This document shows, one piece after another, positions 28,197 to 38,775 of a stretch of DNA of 64,000 nt. Every line of letters begins with the position of its first letter. Position 1 is the stretch's first letter. Source of the stretch: Semisulcospira habei (lineage: Eukaryota; Mollusca; Gastropoda; Semisulcospiridae); contig BTPG01000006.1 of the NCBI GenBank assembly GCA_036245525.1, positions 70,981,964 to 71,045,963 on the forward strand, read 5' to 3'. The notes beneath the pieces were generated by a model. That model did not search any database. It was not told the origin of the DNA and was given only the letters and a program-made list of their open reading frames with translations. Made by a program: the position numbers and the translations under genes.

Positions 28197-30213
28197 GAGT
28201 TAGTTATTTGGGTTTAACGCCGAGCAGGCGACTAAGGCCATCTCACGGCGGGATGGGTAAAAATCTGGTCAGCCAGACTAAAAGCAAGGTCTTAAGACAA
28301 GATGTAAATATAGATTAAAAATCTCAGGCTAAAATGTCGCACATGTCTTGAAAAGAAACGTCTACAGACTCTCAAAAAAGGCAAATAAAAAAATTCACAT
28401 AGTCAATGAATGCTCAGATCTTGTTAAAAATATTGCATTCTCTCAAAAAATTGAAGATTTTGTCCGGGGGAACATCCCGGAACAAAACCTTCAAGGAGTC
28501 TGCTGTGAAGTGTTTATGTCTGGTGTCAATTAGGTCAGCACAATACAGCAAAAAGTGTCGAACAGAAAACTGCTCATCACAGGCAAAACACCATGGACGC
28601 TCATCCTGTTTAAGTAAGTAAGAGTGCGTAACATACGTGTGCCCGATGTGGAGCCGAGCAAGGACAGTCTCCTCACGGCGGCTGCCGCAGCGGAAAGGTA
28701 GACTGTCAGACAACTTAGGAAGAGCTTCATAAAGCTTGTTCCCTTCCTCTTTGTCCCACTCGGACTGCCACTCGCGGGCTATGTATGCACTAATAACAGG
28801 TTTAAAATCACTATAGACAGTCTGTGTGTCAGGGACAGGGTCACTGCGGGCACTGTTGGCAGCAGAATCTGCGATTCTGTTGCCTTCGATGCCCACATGG
28901 CCTGGGACCCAAATAAAAATGATGTCATAATATTCCTTCATCAAGTCCGCGTAGAGCTCTCTAATCTGCACCAGCAGTGGATGGTCTGTTCCCGCGCCCT
29001 GAAGGGCCTGCAGGGCAGAAAGAGAGTCAGACAGAATCAGGAAGTTCCTTTCCCGAGACTGATAGGCATGCTTGAGTGCTAGCAGAATTGCCTGCAGTTC
29101 TGCACTAAATACAGAGGAATGGTCAGGGAGACGGAGCTTAAATGGGCGTCTAGGATGGCGAGAGGACACTGCAGCCGCAGCCACTCTTCCAGCCTCAGAT
29201 TTGGACCCATCCGTATAAAGACGACAATAGCCAGGAAAAATTGAAAGGAGTTCATTGAGGCTCTGTTGGTATATGGCTGGTGGAGTACAATCCTTCTTGT
29301 GGGCGGTCAAGTCCAGCAAGATGTCAGGAACTGGTAGTAGCCAGGGTGGAGTGACGTGTTGCAGAGATTCCGAAACTTTGTCCAGGTCCACTCCGGCCGC
29401 CTGCAGATGAGGTCGGACACGGAAGGAAAGTGGACGGACAGCTCCCGGATGGGCATCGTAAATCTCTGCAAACGACGGGTTAAAAACACAATCATAGGCA
29501 GGATTTTCTGGATGGGTCTTCAGCTTCAGAACGTAGCTGAGCATGAGGCGGATGCGGCGGAGCCTGAGAGAAGGCTCCCCTGCCTCTGCATACAGACTAG
29601 GAACTGGAGATGTCCTGAAGGCCCCCAGACATATGCGCAGACCTTGATGGTGAATTGTGTTCAGACGCTGTAGAACAGACTTGGAAGCCGAGCCATATAC
29701 CACAGAGCCGTAATTCAGTTTGGACCGAACAAGGGCCCGGTACAGTCGAAGTAAGACGATGCGGTCTGCACCCCAGTCAGTACGACCAACGACACGAAGA
29801 ATGTCGAGGGCCTTCCGACAAGAGGTTCTAAGGTAGTTAACATGGTTGCGGAAGGTCAATCTTTTGTCAAAGATGACCCCCAGAAACTTTGCCTCTTCGG
29901 CCACCTGAATTGGCACTCCAGCAATGCTCAGGGTAGGTTTTGGAAAAAAATTCGTCTGGTTAGTAAAATGCACACAGACTGTCTTGGAGGGCGAGAACCT
30001 GAATCCGTTGAGAGACACCCACCGCTGGATGCGATCAACGCACAGCTGCAAGCGCCTCTCAAGGGACGCAAGTCCTCGACCTCGTGCACACAAAGCAAAG
30101 TCGTCCACAAACAAAGAGCATTCAGAATCATCCTTGACGGCCTTTACAATGTTATTTATTTTAATGCTAAATAAAACAGGAGATAGAATGCTGCCCTGCG
30201 TTATGGAACCCTA
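28197..30213 (-). mobile_element. I-like LINE, 5' truncated, long open frame
   Basis: One minus-strand frame is open from about 30211 to 28414. It starts in the reverse transcriptase (TQGSILSPVLFSIKINNIV, then the catalytic box FVDDFALC), continues with FLGVIFDKRLTFRNHVNYLR and reaches an RNase H domain (LYTDGSKSEAGRVAAAAV, SAELQAILLALKHA, LSDSLSALQALQG, WVPGHVGIEGNRIADSA). It ends with a Cys/His region (RPWCFACDEQFSVRHFLLYC). The 3' UTR ends near 28200 in the shared tail. The catalytic residues look intact, but the 5' half of the element, with endonuclease and first ORF, is missing. Confidence 0.88.
28414..30114 (-). CDS. LINE reverse transcriptase/RNase H ORF (566 aa, partial)
   Basis: The frame from the first Met (MFVDDFALCARGRGLASLER) to the stop after LRECNIFNKI. 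It is a C-terminal part of a retrotransposon polyprotein, not a host gene. It is unbroken, unlike the related copy at 23640, so this insertion is younger. Confidence 0.85.
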   Translation of the reverse strand: MFVDDFALCARGRGLASLERRLQLCVDRIQRWVSLNGFRFSPSKTVCVHFTNQTNFFPKPTLSIAGVPIQVAEEAKFLGVIFDKRLTFRNHVNYLRTSCRKALDILRVVGRTDWGADRIVLLRLYRALVRSKLNYGSVVYGSASKSVLQRLNTIHHQGLRICLGAFRTSPVPSLYAEAGEPSLRLRRIRLMLSYVLKLKTHPENPAYDCVFNPSFAEIYDAHPGAVRPLSFRVRPHLQAAGVDLDKVSESLQHVTPPWLLPVPDILLDLTAHKKDCTPPAIYQQSLNELLSIFPGYCRLYTDGSKSEAGRVAAAAVSSRHPRRPFKLRLPDHSSVFSAELQAILLALKHAYQSRERNFLILSDSLSALQALQGAGTDHPLLVQIRELYADLMKEYYDIIFIWVPGHVGIEGNRIADSAANSARSDPVPDTQTVYSDFKPVISAYIAREWQSEWDKEEGNKLYEALPKLSDSLPFRCGSRREETVLARLHIGHTYVTHSYLLKQDERPWCFACDEQFSVRHFLLYCADLIDTRHKHFTADSLKVLFRDVPPDKIFNFLRECNIFNKI

Positions 30214-30389
30214 GCTGCATTATGTTTTATTACATCTAAATTACGTGGTTTTACTAACGTCTAAACTATACGTATTTTCTTTCAATATTACAGTTCGTTT
30301 AATTATTTATTTTTGTTGAATGTTCTCGGTGGTATATTTCAGAATTACTTTTGTGTCACTTTTACCTCCGATATAATTATGGCCCTGAT

Positions 30390-30770
30390 GATGATGATAT
30401 TGACAGGGACATGAACTTCCAGCTCTCGCTGATTTCGTCCGGGGGGGGGGGAGGGGGGGCAGGGGAGTGGGGGTGGGGCCGTCTCGCTGTCTGTCTGCCG
30501 CTCCGTTGCGCAGTGGCTGATGTTATCGCCGGGGCCGGGTGGTTGGTGGTGGAGGAGGCGGGTGGTAGGCCGGAGGACCGTTGCTTCAGTGCCAGGCTGG
30601 GGGGGTGTTGGTACGCCATCCACTCTAGTAGTTGTTGAATGAGTGGTGGCGGGGGTGGTGGTGACCGGCGAAACCGTGGCTGGTAGTGGAAGGGTCTGGG
30701 GAGATGTGGTGGCGGTGGTGTCGGTATATGGCCCTAGTCTCCTGCTCGGCTTTATACCTTAAAAACTAAC
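30390..30770 (-). mobile_element. LINE 3' UTR fragment
   Basis: GACATGAACTTCCAGCTCTC then GCTGATTTCGTCCGGGGGG matches 23648-23710 in the same orientation, so this is the 3' end of the same LINE family without coding sequence. The rest is GT/GGT-rich. A plus-strand tail like GGCCCTAGTCTCCTGCTCGG lies at 30736-30770. Confidence 0.55.
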
Positions 30771-30823
30771 TGTACCATTTAAATCTGAACGCATGACTAG
30801 ATCAGATCGTATTTGTATGCGCA

Positions 30824-32544
30824 CCTTTTGAGTTTCAAAACATAATCGGTTTTCTTTCCACCGTAATTACCATGGTTTTTTGGTTTTGGCTTGACTTCGC
30901 GAACGAAGATTTTATAGGAGTTGACCACGACGTCTGCAGGTTTGTTCGTGGCTGCGGAGGCCAATCCGAGACAGGCAGGTTCGACCGCAGTGGCTGCAGG
31001 GGAAGGTATGGCCAGGGTTCTGAGCTGCAGCATCTCTGTTTTTTCTCCTTAGCCGCTTGTCCTTAAGGCTAGCTCTGTGAGAGTCCTCAAAGGAGACAGC
31101 TGCCTTGTAAATGGTGGAGCGCCAGGTGTCACGGTCCGCAGCAAGCGAAGACCACTGGTGGTGGTTGATTTAGCAGGCACTAAGTGACTTCTTGAGACAG
31201 TCTTTGTATCTCTTCTTTGGTGCCCCTCTGTCACGGTGTCCAGTAGCAAGCTCGCCGAACAGGGTGATCTTTGGTAGGCGATGATCCTCCATCCTGGAGA
31301 CATGCCCCGCCCAGCGGAGCTGTGTCCGCAGCAGCAAAGCCTCGATGCTCACAGTTTCAGCCTGTTCAAGGACCTCGACGTTGGTGACATAGTCACTCCA
31401 GTGAATGCCCAGGATGGTACGCAGGCAGCGCTGGTGGAAGCGTTCGAGGAGTCGTAGTTGGCTGCGGTAGAGGGCCCAGGACTCGGAACCATACAGCAGG
31501 GTGGTGAGGACCACAGCTCTGTACACGCTGATCTTGGTGCCTGTTTTCAGCTGTTGATTGTGCCACACCCGCTTGAAAAGTCGCCCGAAAGCGCTGTTCG
31601 CTTTTGCCAGCCTGCTGTCAAGCTCCTTGTCCAACTTGGCGTCCGACGTGATAACGCAGCCAAGGTAAGTAAACTGGTGCACTGACTTTAGTTCAGACTC
31701 GCCAATGGTGATGTGAGGAGGGCGATACACTGTCTTGGGTGCCGGCTGATGGAGGACCTCTGTCTTTTTCAGACTGACCTCGAGTCCAAAGAGCTGGGCA
31801 GCATCTGCGAAGCAAGACGTGATGCGGTGCAGGGCTCTCTCTGTGTGTGCAACGAGGGCAGCATCATCAGCAAAAAGCAGCTCACGAATCAGTTGGTCTA
31901 GGGTTTTCGTGTGGGCCTGCAGTCGTCTGAGGTTGAACAGGCTGCCATCGAGACGATACCTGATGTACACTGCATCGTCATCATCGAGGTCCACTGTGGC
32001 CTGCTTCAACATCATGCTAAAATAGATGGTGAAGAGGGTCGGTGCCAGCACGCAGCCCTGCTTTACGCCGTTGAGAATAGGGAATGGTTCTGAGAGGTCA
32101 TTGTTGAGTCTGACCTGGCCTTGATGGTCCTCGTGTAGCTGGACAATCATGTTGAGGAACTTTGGGGGACAGCCAAGTCGCTCCAGGATCTGCCACATGC
32201 CTTGCCTGCTCACAGTGTCGAACGCTTTTGTTAGGTCGACAAATGTTACGTACAGCCCTTTGTTCTGCTCGCGGCACTTCTCCTGTAGCTGTCTCAGCAC
32301 AAAGACCATATCGGTGGTGCTCCTGTTTGCTCTGAAGCCACACTGGCCCTCTGGGAGTTGGTCTTCAGCGATGGCAGGTACCAGCCGATTCAGGAGCAGC
32401 CTTGCAAGGATTTTCCCAGCAATGGACAGCAGGGTAATTCCCCGATATTTGGAACAGTCAGACTTCTCGCCTTTGTTCTTGTACAGGGTGATAACCTTTT
32501 GAGTTTCAAAACATAATCGGTTTTCTTTCCACCGTAATTACCAT
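30824..32544. repeat. 50-bp perfect direct repeats bounding a LINE
   Basis: Bases 30824-30873 and 32495-32544 are identical, starting CCTTTTGAGTTTCAAAACAT and ending CCACCGTAATTACCAT. They exactly flank the LINE at 30874-32494 and are read as its target-site duplication, unusually long. Confidence 0.85.
30874..32494 (-). pseudogene. Non-LTR retrotransposon, 5' truncated, C-terminal zinc finger
   Basis: The minus-strand frame runs from 32492 to 30912 with one internal TAA at about 31168. It reads [20 protein letters not shown] (start of the RT domain), then YVTFVDLTKAFDTVSRQG, NGVKQGCVLAPTLF and ELLFADDAALVAH (catalytic box), LLYGSESWALYRSQ and RWAGHVSRMEDHRL. After the stop it continues with LAADRDTWRSTIYKAAVSFE and a CxxC..H finger (FPCSHCGRTCLSRIGLRSHE). 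Endonuclease and 5' part are missing. The clade is uncertain (RTE- or CR1-related). Confidence 0.88.
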
Positions 32545-32620
32545 ATGGCGGGTATAAATTACGCATTTCCGCCGTAATTACCATGGCAGCGATACATTAC
32601 GTATAGTGACGTTTTTCAAT

Positions 32621-32752
32621 TTAAATCATTGTGCCCGAGGTACGAAATACCCACATTTTGGAGTTATCCTCTGAGGACTGCATAACAATTCAGGAGACAG
32701 ATCGACCATGATAGGAATCATCGCAACAAAAGCCACTACCGATACCGACACC
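32621..32752. mobile_element. Chimeric MITE: family B left half joined to family A right half
   Basis: Bases 32621-32712 match the family B left arm at 44716 (TTAAATCATTGTGCCCGAGG to GATCGACCATGAT). From 32713 the sequence is the family A right arm (AGGAATCATCGCAACAAAAG, then CTACCGATACCGAC). The join lies at a shared ATGAT. Confidence 0.75.
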
Positions 32753-32854
32753 GCTATCGCCTTCGTACATGCAGCCGCCAGTGCCGCTAACAGTACCGGT
32801 GTCTGCAACCACAAGGTGGTTAATCTGTATCGCGCATTTATAGTTGTAAAAAGG

Positions 32855-32945
32855 CTACCGGGCCGCGGTCGGCCTCAGTGGGCCCGCGCACGGTCATGCG
32901 CGGGCCCACTGCGGCCGACCTCGGCCCGATAACCTTTGCCTACTG
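32855..32945. mobile_element. Family E GC-rich hairpin
   Basis: CCGGGCCGCGGTCGGCCTCA with inverse TGCGGCCGACCTCGGCCCG. It ends TTTGCCTACTGGGCA. Confidence 0.85.
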
Positions 32946-33143
32946 GGCATGCTAGCTGTCACGCACATAATCATTTGATCTCAGTCCTGATGTCGCAAGA
33001 ACAGAAGGCGGCGACTGTTCTGTCGCTGCATCTATTGCAATACAATAATTGATAACATTTTAATTAAAGAGTTGTTTTAATGTATATATCTATATAATAG
33101 GCGAACAAACGTCACGTAAAACTGAACAAGTCCAAACTGTTAA

Positions 33144-33352
33144 TTAACTCATTCAGTCCCGACACACCACAGCAAGATGTAGATTGACCATAATAGTTCA
33201 AGGGTGGTGCCAGGATAGGTTGGCGCCCATAGGCGCCAAGCTATTCTGGCACCACCCTTAAACTATCGTGGTCAATCTGTCTTGTTAATTGTGATGCACT
33301 CCTCGGGGGACAACTTCAAAGTGTGGGTACCTGGGACACTACATTGGGTTAA
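33144..33352. mobile_element. Family B MITE, TTAA ends
   Basis: TTAACTCATTCAGTCCCGAC at the left and CACTACATTGGGTTAA at the right, with the standard core hairpin. Confidence 0.88.
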
Positions 33353-33626
33353 AATCATGATGACCAAAAAGGATGTACAATGCAGACAACTAACCACGAA
33401 AGAAAAACTTGCTTTAAACAGACACACAAATGTCTGTCCATTCAAAGCGTGTTTCTTTCTTTGTTAGTTATTTCTTTCACGGGTTATTGTTTCAAATGAA
33501 GAACAGAAAGCAGAAGAGAAGAGAAAGAAAGAGAACAGAACAAAAGATACTTTATTGTGCAAAGAGGAAATTAGTTTTCGTCAGCGGGGCAAATAAATAA
33601 AGCTGAAACAAGATGTGTAGCAAGGG

Positions 33627-33707
33627 TTAACTCATTCGAGACGTGCCCCCTACGGATACGCGGCGAACCGCCGCGTATCCGTAGGCGGCACGTCTCGAAT
33701 TAGTTAA
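33627..33707. mobile_element. Family G MITE (81 bp), TTAA ends
   Basis: TTAACTCATTCGAGACGTGC, a central palindrome of CTACGGATACGCGGCG and its inverse, and CACGTCTCGAATTAGTTAA. A same-length copy lies at 60350. Confidence 0.88.
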
Positions 33708-34059
33708 AGTCTAATATAAATAATAAAAGCCGCAGTCACCAAAACCAAGTAAACACAACAACAACAAAATAATGTGGAATAGGAATGGAAAGATCACTAA
33801 CCTTTTTCTAATGATATGCAGCCCACAGCCCACGCCAGGTCAAATGTCGCTTGTTGGAACACCGTCAGACAAAGCGATGTTGTTTCAGCTGCAGTGTGAT
33901 TGGCGCCTAGTGCGTTTGTTAGAAACATCATTTGGATTTATAGGTGCCGGCATGCACCTTTTTGTGTCTAGGCAGGTACATCCCCTCCCCAACACGTCCC
34001 ACCCCCCGATGAGTGGCTATGAGTCATTCATACACGCTTGGTCAGAGCCTCTGTATGCG

Positions 34060-34061
34060 TT

Positions 34062-34141
<80 letters not shown>

Positions 34142-34210
34142 CGTGCATGCGTGCGTGCGTGCGTATACACGTGTGTGTGGTGCGTGCATGTGCACGTGTG
34201 CGCGCGTGTG
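34060..34210. repeat. (TG)n microsatellite
   Basis: Long (TG)n grading into TGCG repeats. Confidence 0.96.
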
Positions 34211-34283
34211 TCAGTGTTATTATTATCTTACCTGCTTGACGGGCAGAACTCAATGCAAGCCTGCATGGGGTCTAATCACAGCG

Positions 34284-34356
34284 AGCAAGAGGCATAGATG
34301 ATCATGAGTCCCTGCGAATGCAGGGACTCATGAGCATCTATGCCTCTTGCAGAGGC
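34284..34356. mobile_element. Family D hairpin, perfect arms
   Basis: CAAGAGGCATAGATGATCATG with inverse CATGAGCATCTATGCCTCTTG. The inner GAGTCCCTGC / GCAGGGACTC differs from the usual GAGCCCCCGC on both arms. Confidence 0.85.
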
Positions 34357-34887
34357 ATTCAAAATCACTCCTCTTCTCCGCCATACTACAATCAATAACC
34401 ATCGTTATGACCCATAGGTCAAGCCTAGATTAGACTCACGAGAATCACATGCCGGGCTAAGTCTTCATTGCAGAAAGGAGTTTGACCCTTCTAGTCCATC
34501 CTCCTTCCACTTCCCCACCCCCATGCCCCCTCCGATTTCTCATTTCCACGTGAATTAGCATCATGACTGTATAAAGAGGCTTGACAGATCGATACCCGAT
34601 CGACCTCATTCAGACGGGTTCATTTTGCGCGTGCCGGGCCTTCGGGAACATTTCGCGCGTGTCGAGCCTTCGGGAACGTTCTTGTTACGTATCTAGTGGC
34701 GCGTTAATTGTTCTACACCTAGAACGTTCCACATCGCAATGAGTATTGTAGGCCTACATGTGTAATTAAAGGTTAAATATAAAAATGAAGAACTATTATT
34801 GCAAGAAAGGCAGATTCAATTTATATTCACACCATTCCTGTTTAAAGAAACGTTTGAACGTGTGTGGACTGAACTGTCGTCAGTGTA

Positions 34888-35101
34888 TTAACAAATTCTA
34901 TCCCAGGACGGACATCCCCACATTTGTAAGTTGCCCTCTGAAGGACTGCATTGCAATTTTAGGGACAGATCGAGCACAATAGTTCAAGCGTGGTGCCAGA
35001 ATAGCTTGGCGCCTATGGGCGCCAAGCTATTCTGGCACCACGCTTGAACTATCATGCTCGATCCACGTCTCGCTGTGATGTGTCGTGGCTAAATGAGTTA
35101 A
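34888..35101. mobile_element. Family B MITE, TTAA ends
   Basis: TTAACAAATTCTATCCCAGG at the left and GGCTAAATGAGTTAA at the right. The core has paired changes (GATCGAGC / GCTCGATC and AAGCGTGG / CCACGCTT). Confidence 0.88.
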
Positions 35102-35159
35102 CCGATCTTTTACTTTGATACCTTTGTTAACACTTTGCTAAAGTGACACATATCACAAG

Positions 35160-35320
<161 letters not shown>

Positions 35321-35844
35321 CATTACAAGTACAGGTACCGCTAAGGACTGCAAAAAGCACTGAAAATCATAAAAAGGGTAAATGTAGGTCTTAAGTATAC
35401 GCATAAGAAAAAAAGTTAGATACTTGTTTGTTTGTCTATTTTGAAAAGGGATTTTAAACCGAAATATTACTAAACTGTGTTGTAACTATATTTTCTAAGC
35501 GTGTTTCTTTCTCCGTCGGGTTCATCTCTGCATTGTTATACAATGAAAATCTCTCTTTATTAAAAATGGACACGGAGGCTTTTGCCAAATAACGACAGAT
35601 TTATCTGTGTATTTGTCTGTGATTTTGGACCTTCCGAGTCTAGGCCGTACAGTCCAAGATCACACGCCAGCTAGCGCACATATAAATTATACATCCGAAA
35701 TCAAATTTGAAAGCTAGTGTTTCTTACCTGCCTTTTGAGTTTCTGCGTCATCGTTCACTTGACCGCAGCACAACTCAAATGGTCCTTTGTGAAATGACTC
35801 AACAGCTTAAAAGGCCCAGTTCGCTTGGTACGATGCTTTGGGAC

Positions 35845-36056
35845 TTAACCCCTTAACTATCGGAAACAAGTATGCGAACACCTCCCATCTGCAAGATACA
35901 AAGAACCTCATGAGCCCCCGCATCTGCGGGGGCTCATGAGGTTCTTTGCCTCTTGCAAACCCTGTTCATATCTGCGTTCCTTGGATTGGCTATACTGTCG
36001 AATTTGCCCTGCTTTCAAAGACACAAATTTGAGTCCACTGGCAGTGAAAAGGTTAA
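35845..36056. mobile_element. Family D MITE, full length with TTAA ends
   Basis: TTAACCCCTTAACTATCGG at the left and GGCAGTGAAAAGGTTAA at the right. The core AAAGAACCTCATGAGCCCCC and its inverse are perfect. It shows that family D has the same TTAA termini as family B. Confidence 0.85.
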
Positions 36057-36384
36057 CAAAGGCTTTAACGTAGAGTGGACACACGGTATGTCGAGGGATC
36101 TGAGTCGTTGAAGCCAGATTGTAGCAGTTTCAACACAAAATAACCCCACCCATCCGAGGAAACTGAATGCCAGTGAGGGTAACAAGAGTCTAAAAAAAAA
36201 ATCTTGGACACTCGAAATTGCGAGGGCTGATGAGGTTGTTTGCCTCTTGCAGTTGGATGGTGTTCGCATATTTTCACAGCAGTGGAGTTGTTAACTCAAG
36301 CAGCCACAGAAAGTACTCAATACAATGGGTGCCAGTGGACTACACAGATCTCTCTCCAAACCCGTGAGAGACACACAGACGCAT

Positions 36385-36391
36385 GCAAGCA

Positions 36392-36477
<86 letters not shown>
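36385..36477. repeat. (GCAC)n / (CA)n microsatellite
   Basis: GCAC repeats then (CA)n. They abut the next MITE at its TTAA. Confidence 0.96.
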
Positions 36478-36478
<1 letters not shown>

Positions 36479-36691
36479 TTAACTCATTCAGCCCCAGGGC
36501 CGTATTTCCGGAATTTTAGAGGCGTCTTCTAACGGCTATGCACCAGTTGCAGGAGATGGATCTACCATGATAATTCAAGGGTAGTGCCAGATTAGCTTTG
36601 CGCCGAGAGGCGCCAAGCTAATCTGGCACTACCCTTGAATTATCATGGTCGACCCATCTCCTGCTGTATGGCGTCGGGGCTGAATGGGTTA
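36479..36691. mobile_element. Family B MITE, full length
   Basis: TTAACTCATTCAGCCCCAGG at the left and GGGGCTGAATGGGTTA at the right. The core variant is GTAGTGCCAGATTAGC. Confidence 0.9.
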
Positions 36692-37021
36692 TATAGTTTA
36701 CGTAGTTAATTAACCCATCACAACATTCATCGGCCATGCCAACAGTACACTTTGTACAACAACAGCGAGAGCCTGGATTATTCGACCTTGCTATTTAAAT
36801 GGAACTGCCGAATGAGCTTGGCGTGCTCGACACGGCCTTTTTTTCTGGATAGTGCTTTGCTGATAAAGGCGTTTTCCACCCCATGATAATTTAAAAGTAG
36901 CGCCTGGTTTGTTCGGATCTTCTTTCATGAACTATAGCACTCAAGAGCAGTCTGCTTCCTGACGGAATGATGCACACAGACCACATCAGAAGGCATCAAC
37001 TTCAATAAGTCAGTAAGCTAA

Positions 37022-37112
37022 AGGACATCGGGCCCACATCGGCTGCTGTCGGCCCGAGCACGTCAGTGCGCGCGCTGACAGCGGCCGACGTCGGCGTCCG
37101 ATGTCCTTTTAC
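37022..37112. mobile_element. Family E GC-rich hairpin
   Basis: GGACATCGGGCCCACATCGG with inverse CCGACGTCGGCGTCCGATGTCC. Confidence 0.82.
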
Positions 37113-37373
37113 GTATCTCGTCCGCAGGTCGAGAGTCAGTGCTAATTCCTTGCTCTGGACCGCCACAGTGGCCTCTGTGAGGCTGTAGTGTTAAGTCAAA
37201 CAGCCATTGGTCAGGTTCGATAGGTTATCGTGTTTTTTTGTGGTGTGGCAAATTGCTTAGTGTCGCAAAAGCCATTACGGTTTCTGGGCCCAAAAGTGGT
37301 CTGCTGTTGATGGATCGGAACTTGGATTGTACTCTGCTGCCTGAGGGCCACTCACACACGAAACGATTTGCCA

Positions 37374-37590
37374 TTAACCCATTCACTACCAGTGGACGTT
37401 GACCGTGTTTCTGAAATCTTTGTAGGCTAAAAGTTCAACAGCTGTAACCATCCAACTTTGCGCGGACTCAAAGTGGCGTCAACAGGAGGCATAGATCCTC
37501 ATGAGCCCCCGCAGTCGCGGGGACTCATGCAGATCTATGTCTCTTGCAGATGGATCGAAATCACCTTTGCCTCGGCAGTGAATGGGTTAT
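37374..37590. mobile_element. Family D MITE, full length
   Basis: TTAACCCATTCACTACCAGT at the left and GGCAGTGAATGGGTTA at the right, with a core hairpin at 37488-37556. Confidence 0.88.
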
Positions 37591-37799
37591 TATGTTGACT
37601 ATGTCGTTAGTTTATGTGTCAAACTCCAGAAGATTTAAGTGTAGTAGGGTCCAGGAACATTGACCAGCGCACAAATAGTACACGTCTGCCATGCAAGCCG
37701 TGTTCGAAACTTAGCGAAATTAACGTAACGTTTGACGTAACTAAAAATCTCTTTTGTGGCGGACTTTGTAGGTGAAGAAACACAACAGAGACAAAGAAA

Positions 37800-38010
37800 C
37801 TAACACAGAACCAAGCATGCGAGCAACCAACCGACTACCCAAACAACCGAATGAACGAACACAAACAATTCAAGCAAGCAACCAAACAACCAATCAACCG
37901 ACCGACCGACCGACCAACCAACCAACGAACACAAAAGCACACTAACTAACTAACTAACTAACTAACGGAAGAACGAACGAACGAACAAACTAAGTAACTA
38001 ACCAACGAAC
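37800..38010. repeat. AACC/AACT/AACG-rich tetranucleotide tract
   Basis: Interrupted tetranucleotide repeats. Confidence 0.85.
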
Positions 38011-38040
38011 ATGTCTCATTTTCCGTCGTGCTTCGAAATG

Positions 38041-38226
38041 CTGGGCGAGACAAACCGAACCAGTCTCGCGAGACACCGAGACGTCAATGCGAGATACCGT
38101 CCACCGTTATTAGGTTCGCAGTCGATCTGTCCGAGAGTTCGCCGAACCTAATAAACGGTGGAACGATATCTCGCATTGACTGTCTCGGTGTCTCGCCGAG
38201 ACATGGTTCGGGTTTGTCTCGCCCAG
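38041..38226. mobile_element. Foldback element, 186 bp
   Basis: CTGGGCGAGACAAACCGAAC is mirrored by GTTCGGGTTTGTCTCGCCCAG. Inner arms (CCGAGACGTCAATGCGAGAT; CACCGTTATTAGGTTCG) are also inverted. It is a different sequence family from the TTAA MITEs. Confidence 0.82.
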
Positions 38227-38423
38227 TTAAGCCAGCCCTTAATGAAACACATTCCAAGCGGAAACACTCGACCCTGGAGCAACGCAGACAATTAACTCCC
38301 TTTGTTCATTTATTGTTGTACCAAGTCGACAATACATAATAAAACAATTAAGTCGTAAAGTACATGACACTTCACATCATTAAACTCAATTAAAACGTGC
38401 ATGCTGCATTTGGATACGCGGTT

Positions 38424-38643
38424 TTAACCCATTACATCCTGAGGCTGAAATTTTAATTGAAAGAAATTGCTTATTGCTCTATGAAGGCTACATTACAGAT
38501 TAGGAAATATTTCAACCATTTTAGTTCAAGGGTGGTGTCAGAATAGCTTGGCGCCTCAGGCGCCAAGCTATTCTGGCAACACCCTTGAACTATCACAATA
38601 AATTGTATTTCAAGTAGCAGCGTATCAGGATGAACAGGGTTAA
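38424..38643. mobile_element. Family B MITE, TTAA ends
   Basis: TTAACCCATTACATCCTGAG at the left and CAGGATGAACAGGGTTAA at the right. It lies about 50 bp downstream of the small-gene stop, so probably in its 3' UTR. Confidence 0.88.
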
Positions 38644-38695
38644 GCCGCATAACCGGTTGCAGCACTTCTCGAATGCGTTACGTAGTCATTTGTTT

Positions 38696-38775
38696 TCAAA
38701 ATAGGCCATTGTAGTACTGAGTGAAGAAGGCAGCAAACACTGTAAAATACAGCGGCCAGGACAGCAGCAACTGAA
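38696..38775 (-). CDS. Small cysteine-rich gene, exon 4
   Basis: Hydrophobic tail and TGA. A downstream alternative acceptor at 38770 would shift to a frame reading VAAVLAAVFYSVCCLLHSVL, also hydrophobic, that runs to a stop next to the MITE at 38643. Confidence 0.5.

Noticed and set aside
29356..30174. Plus-strand frames at 29356-29673 and 29842-30214
   Set aside because: They are antisense shadows of the LINE RT/RNase H frame on the minus strand.
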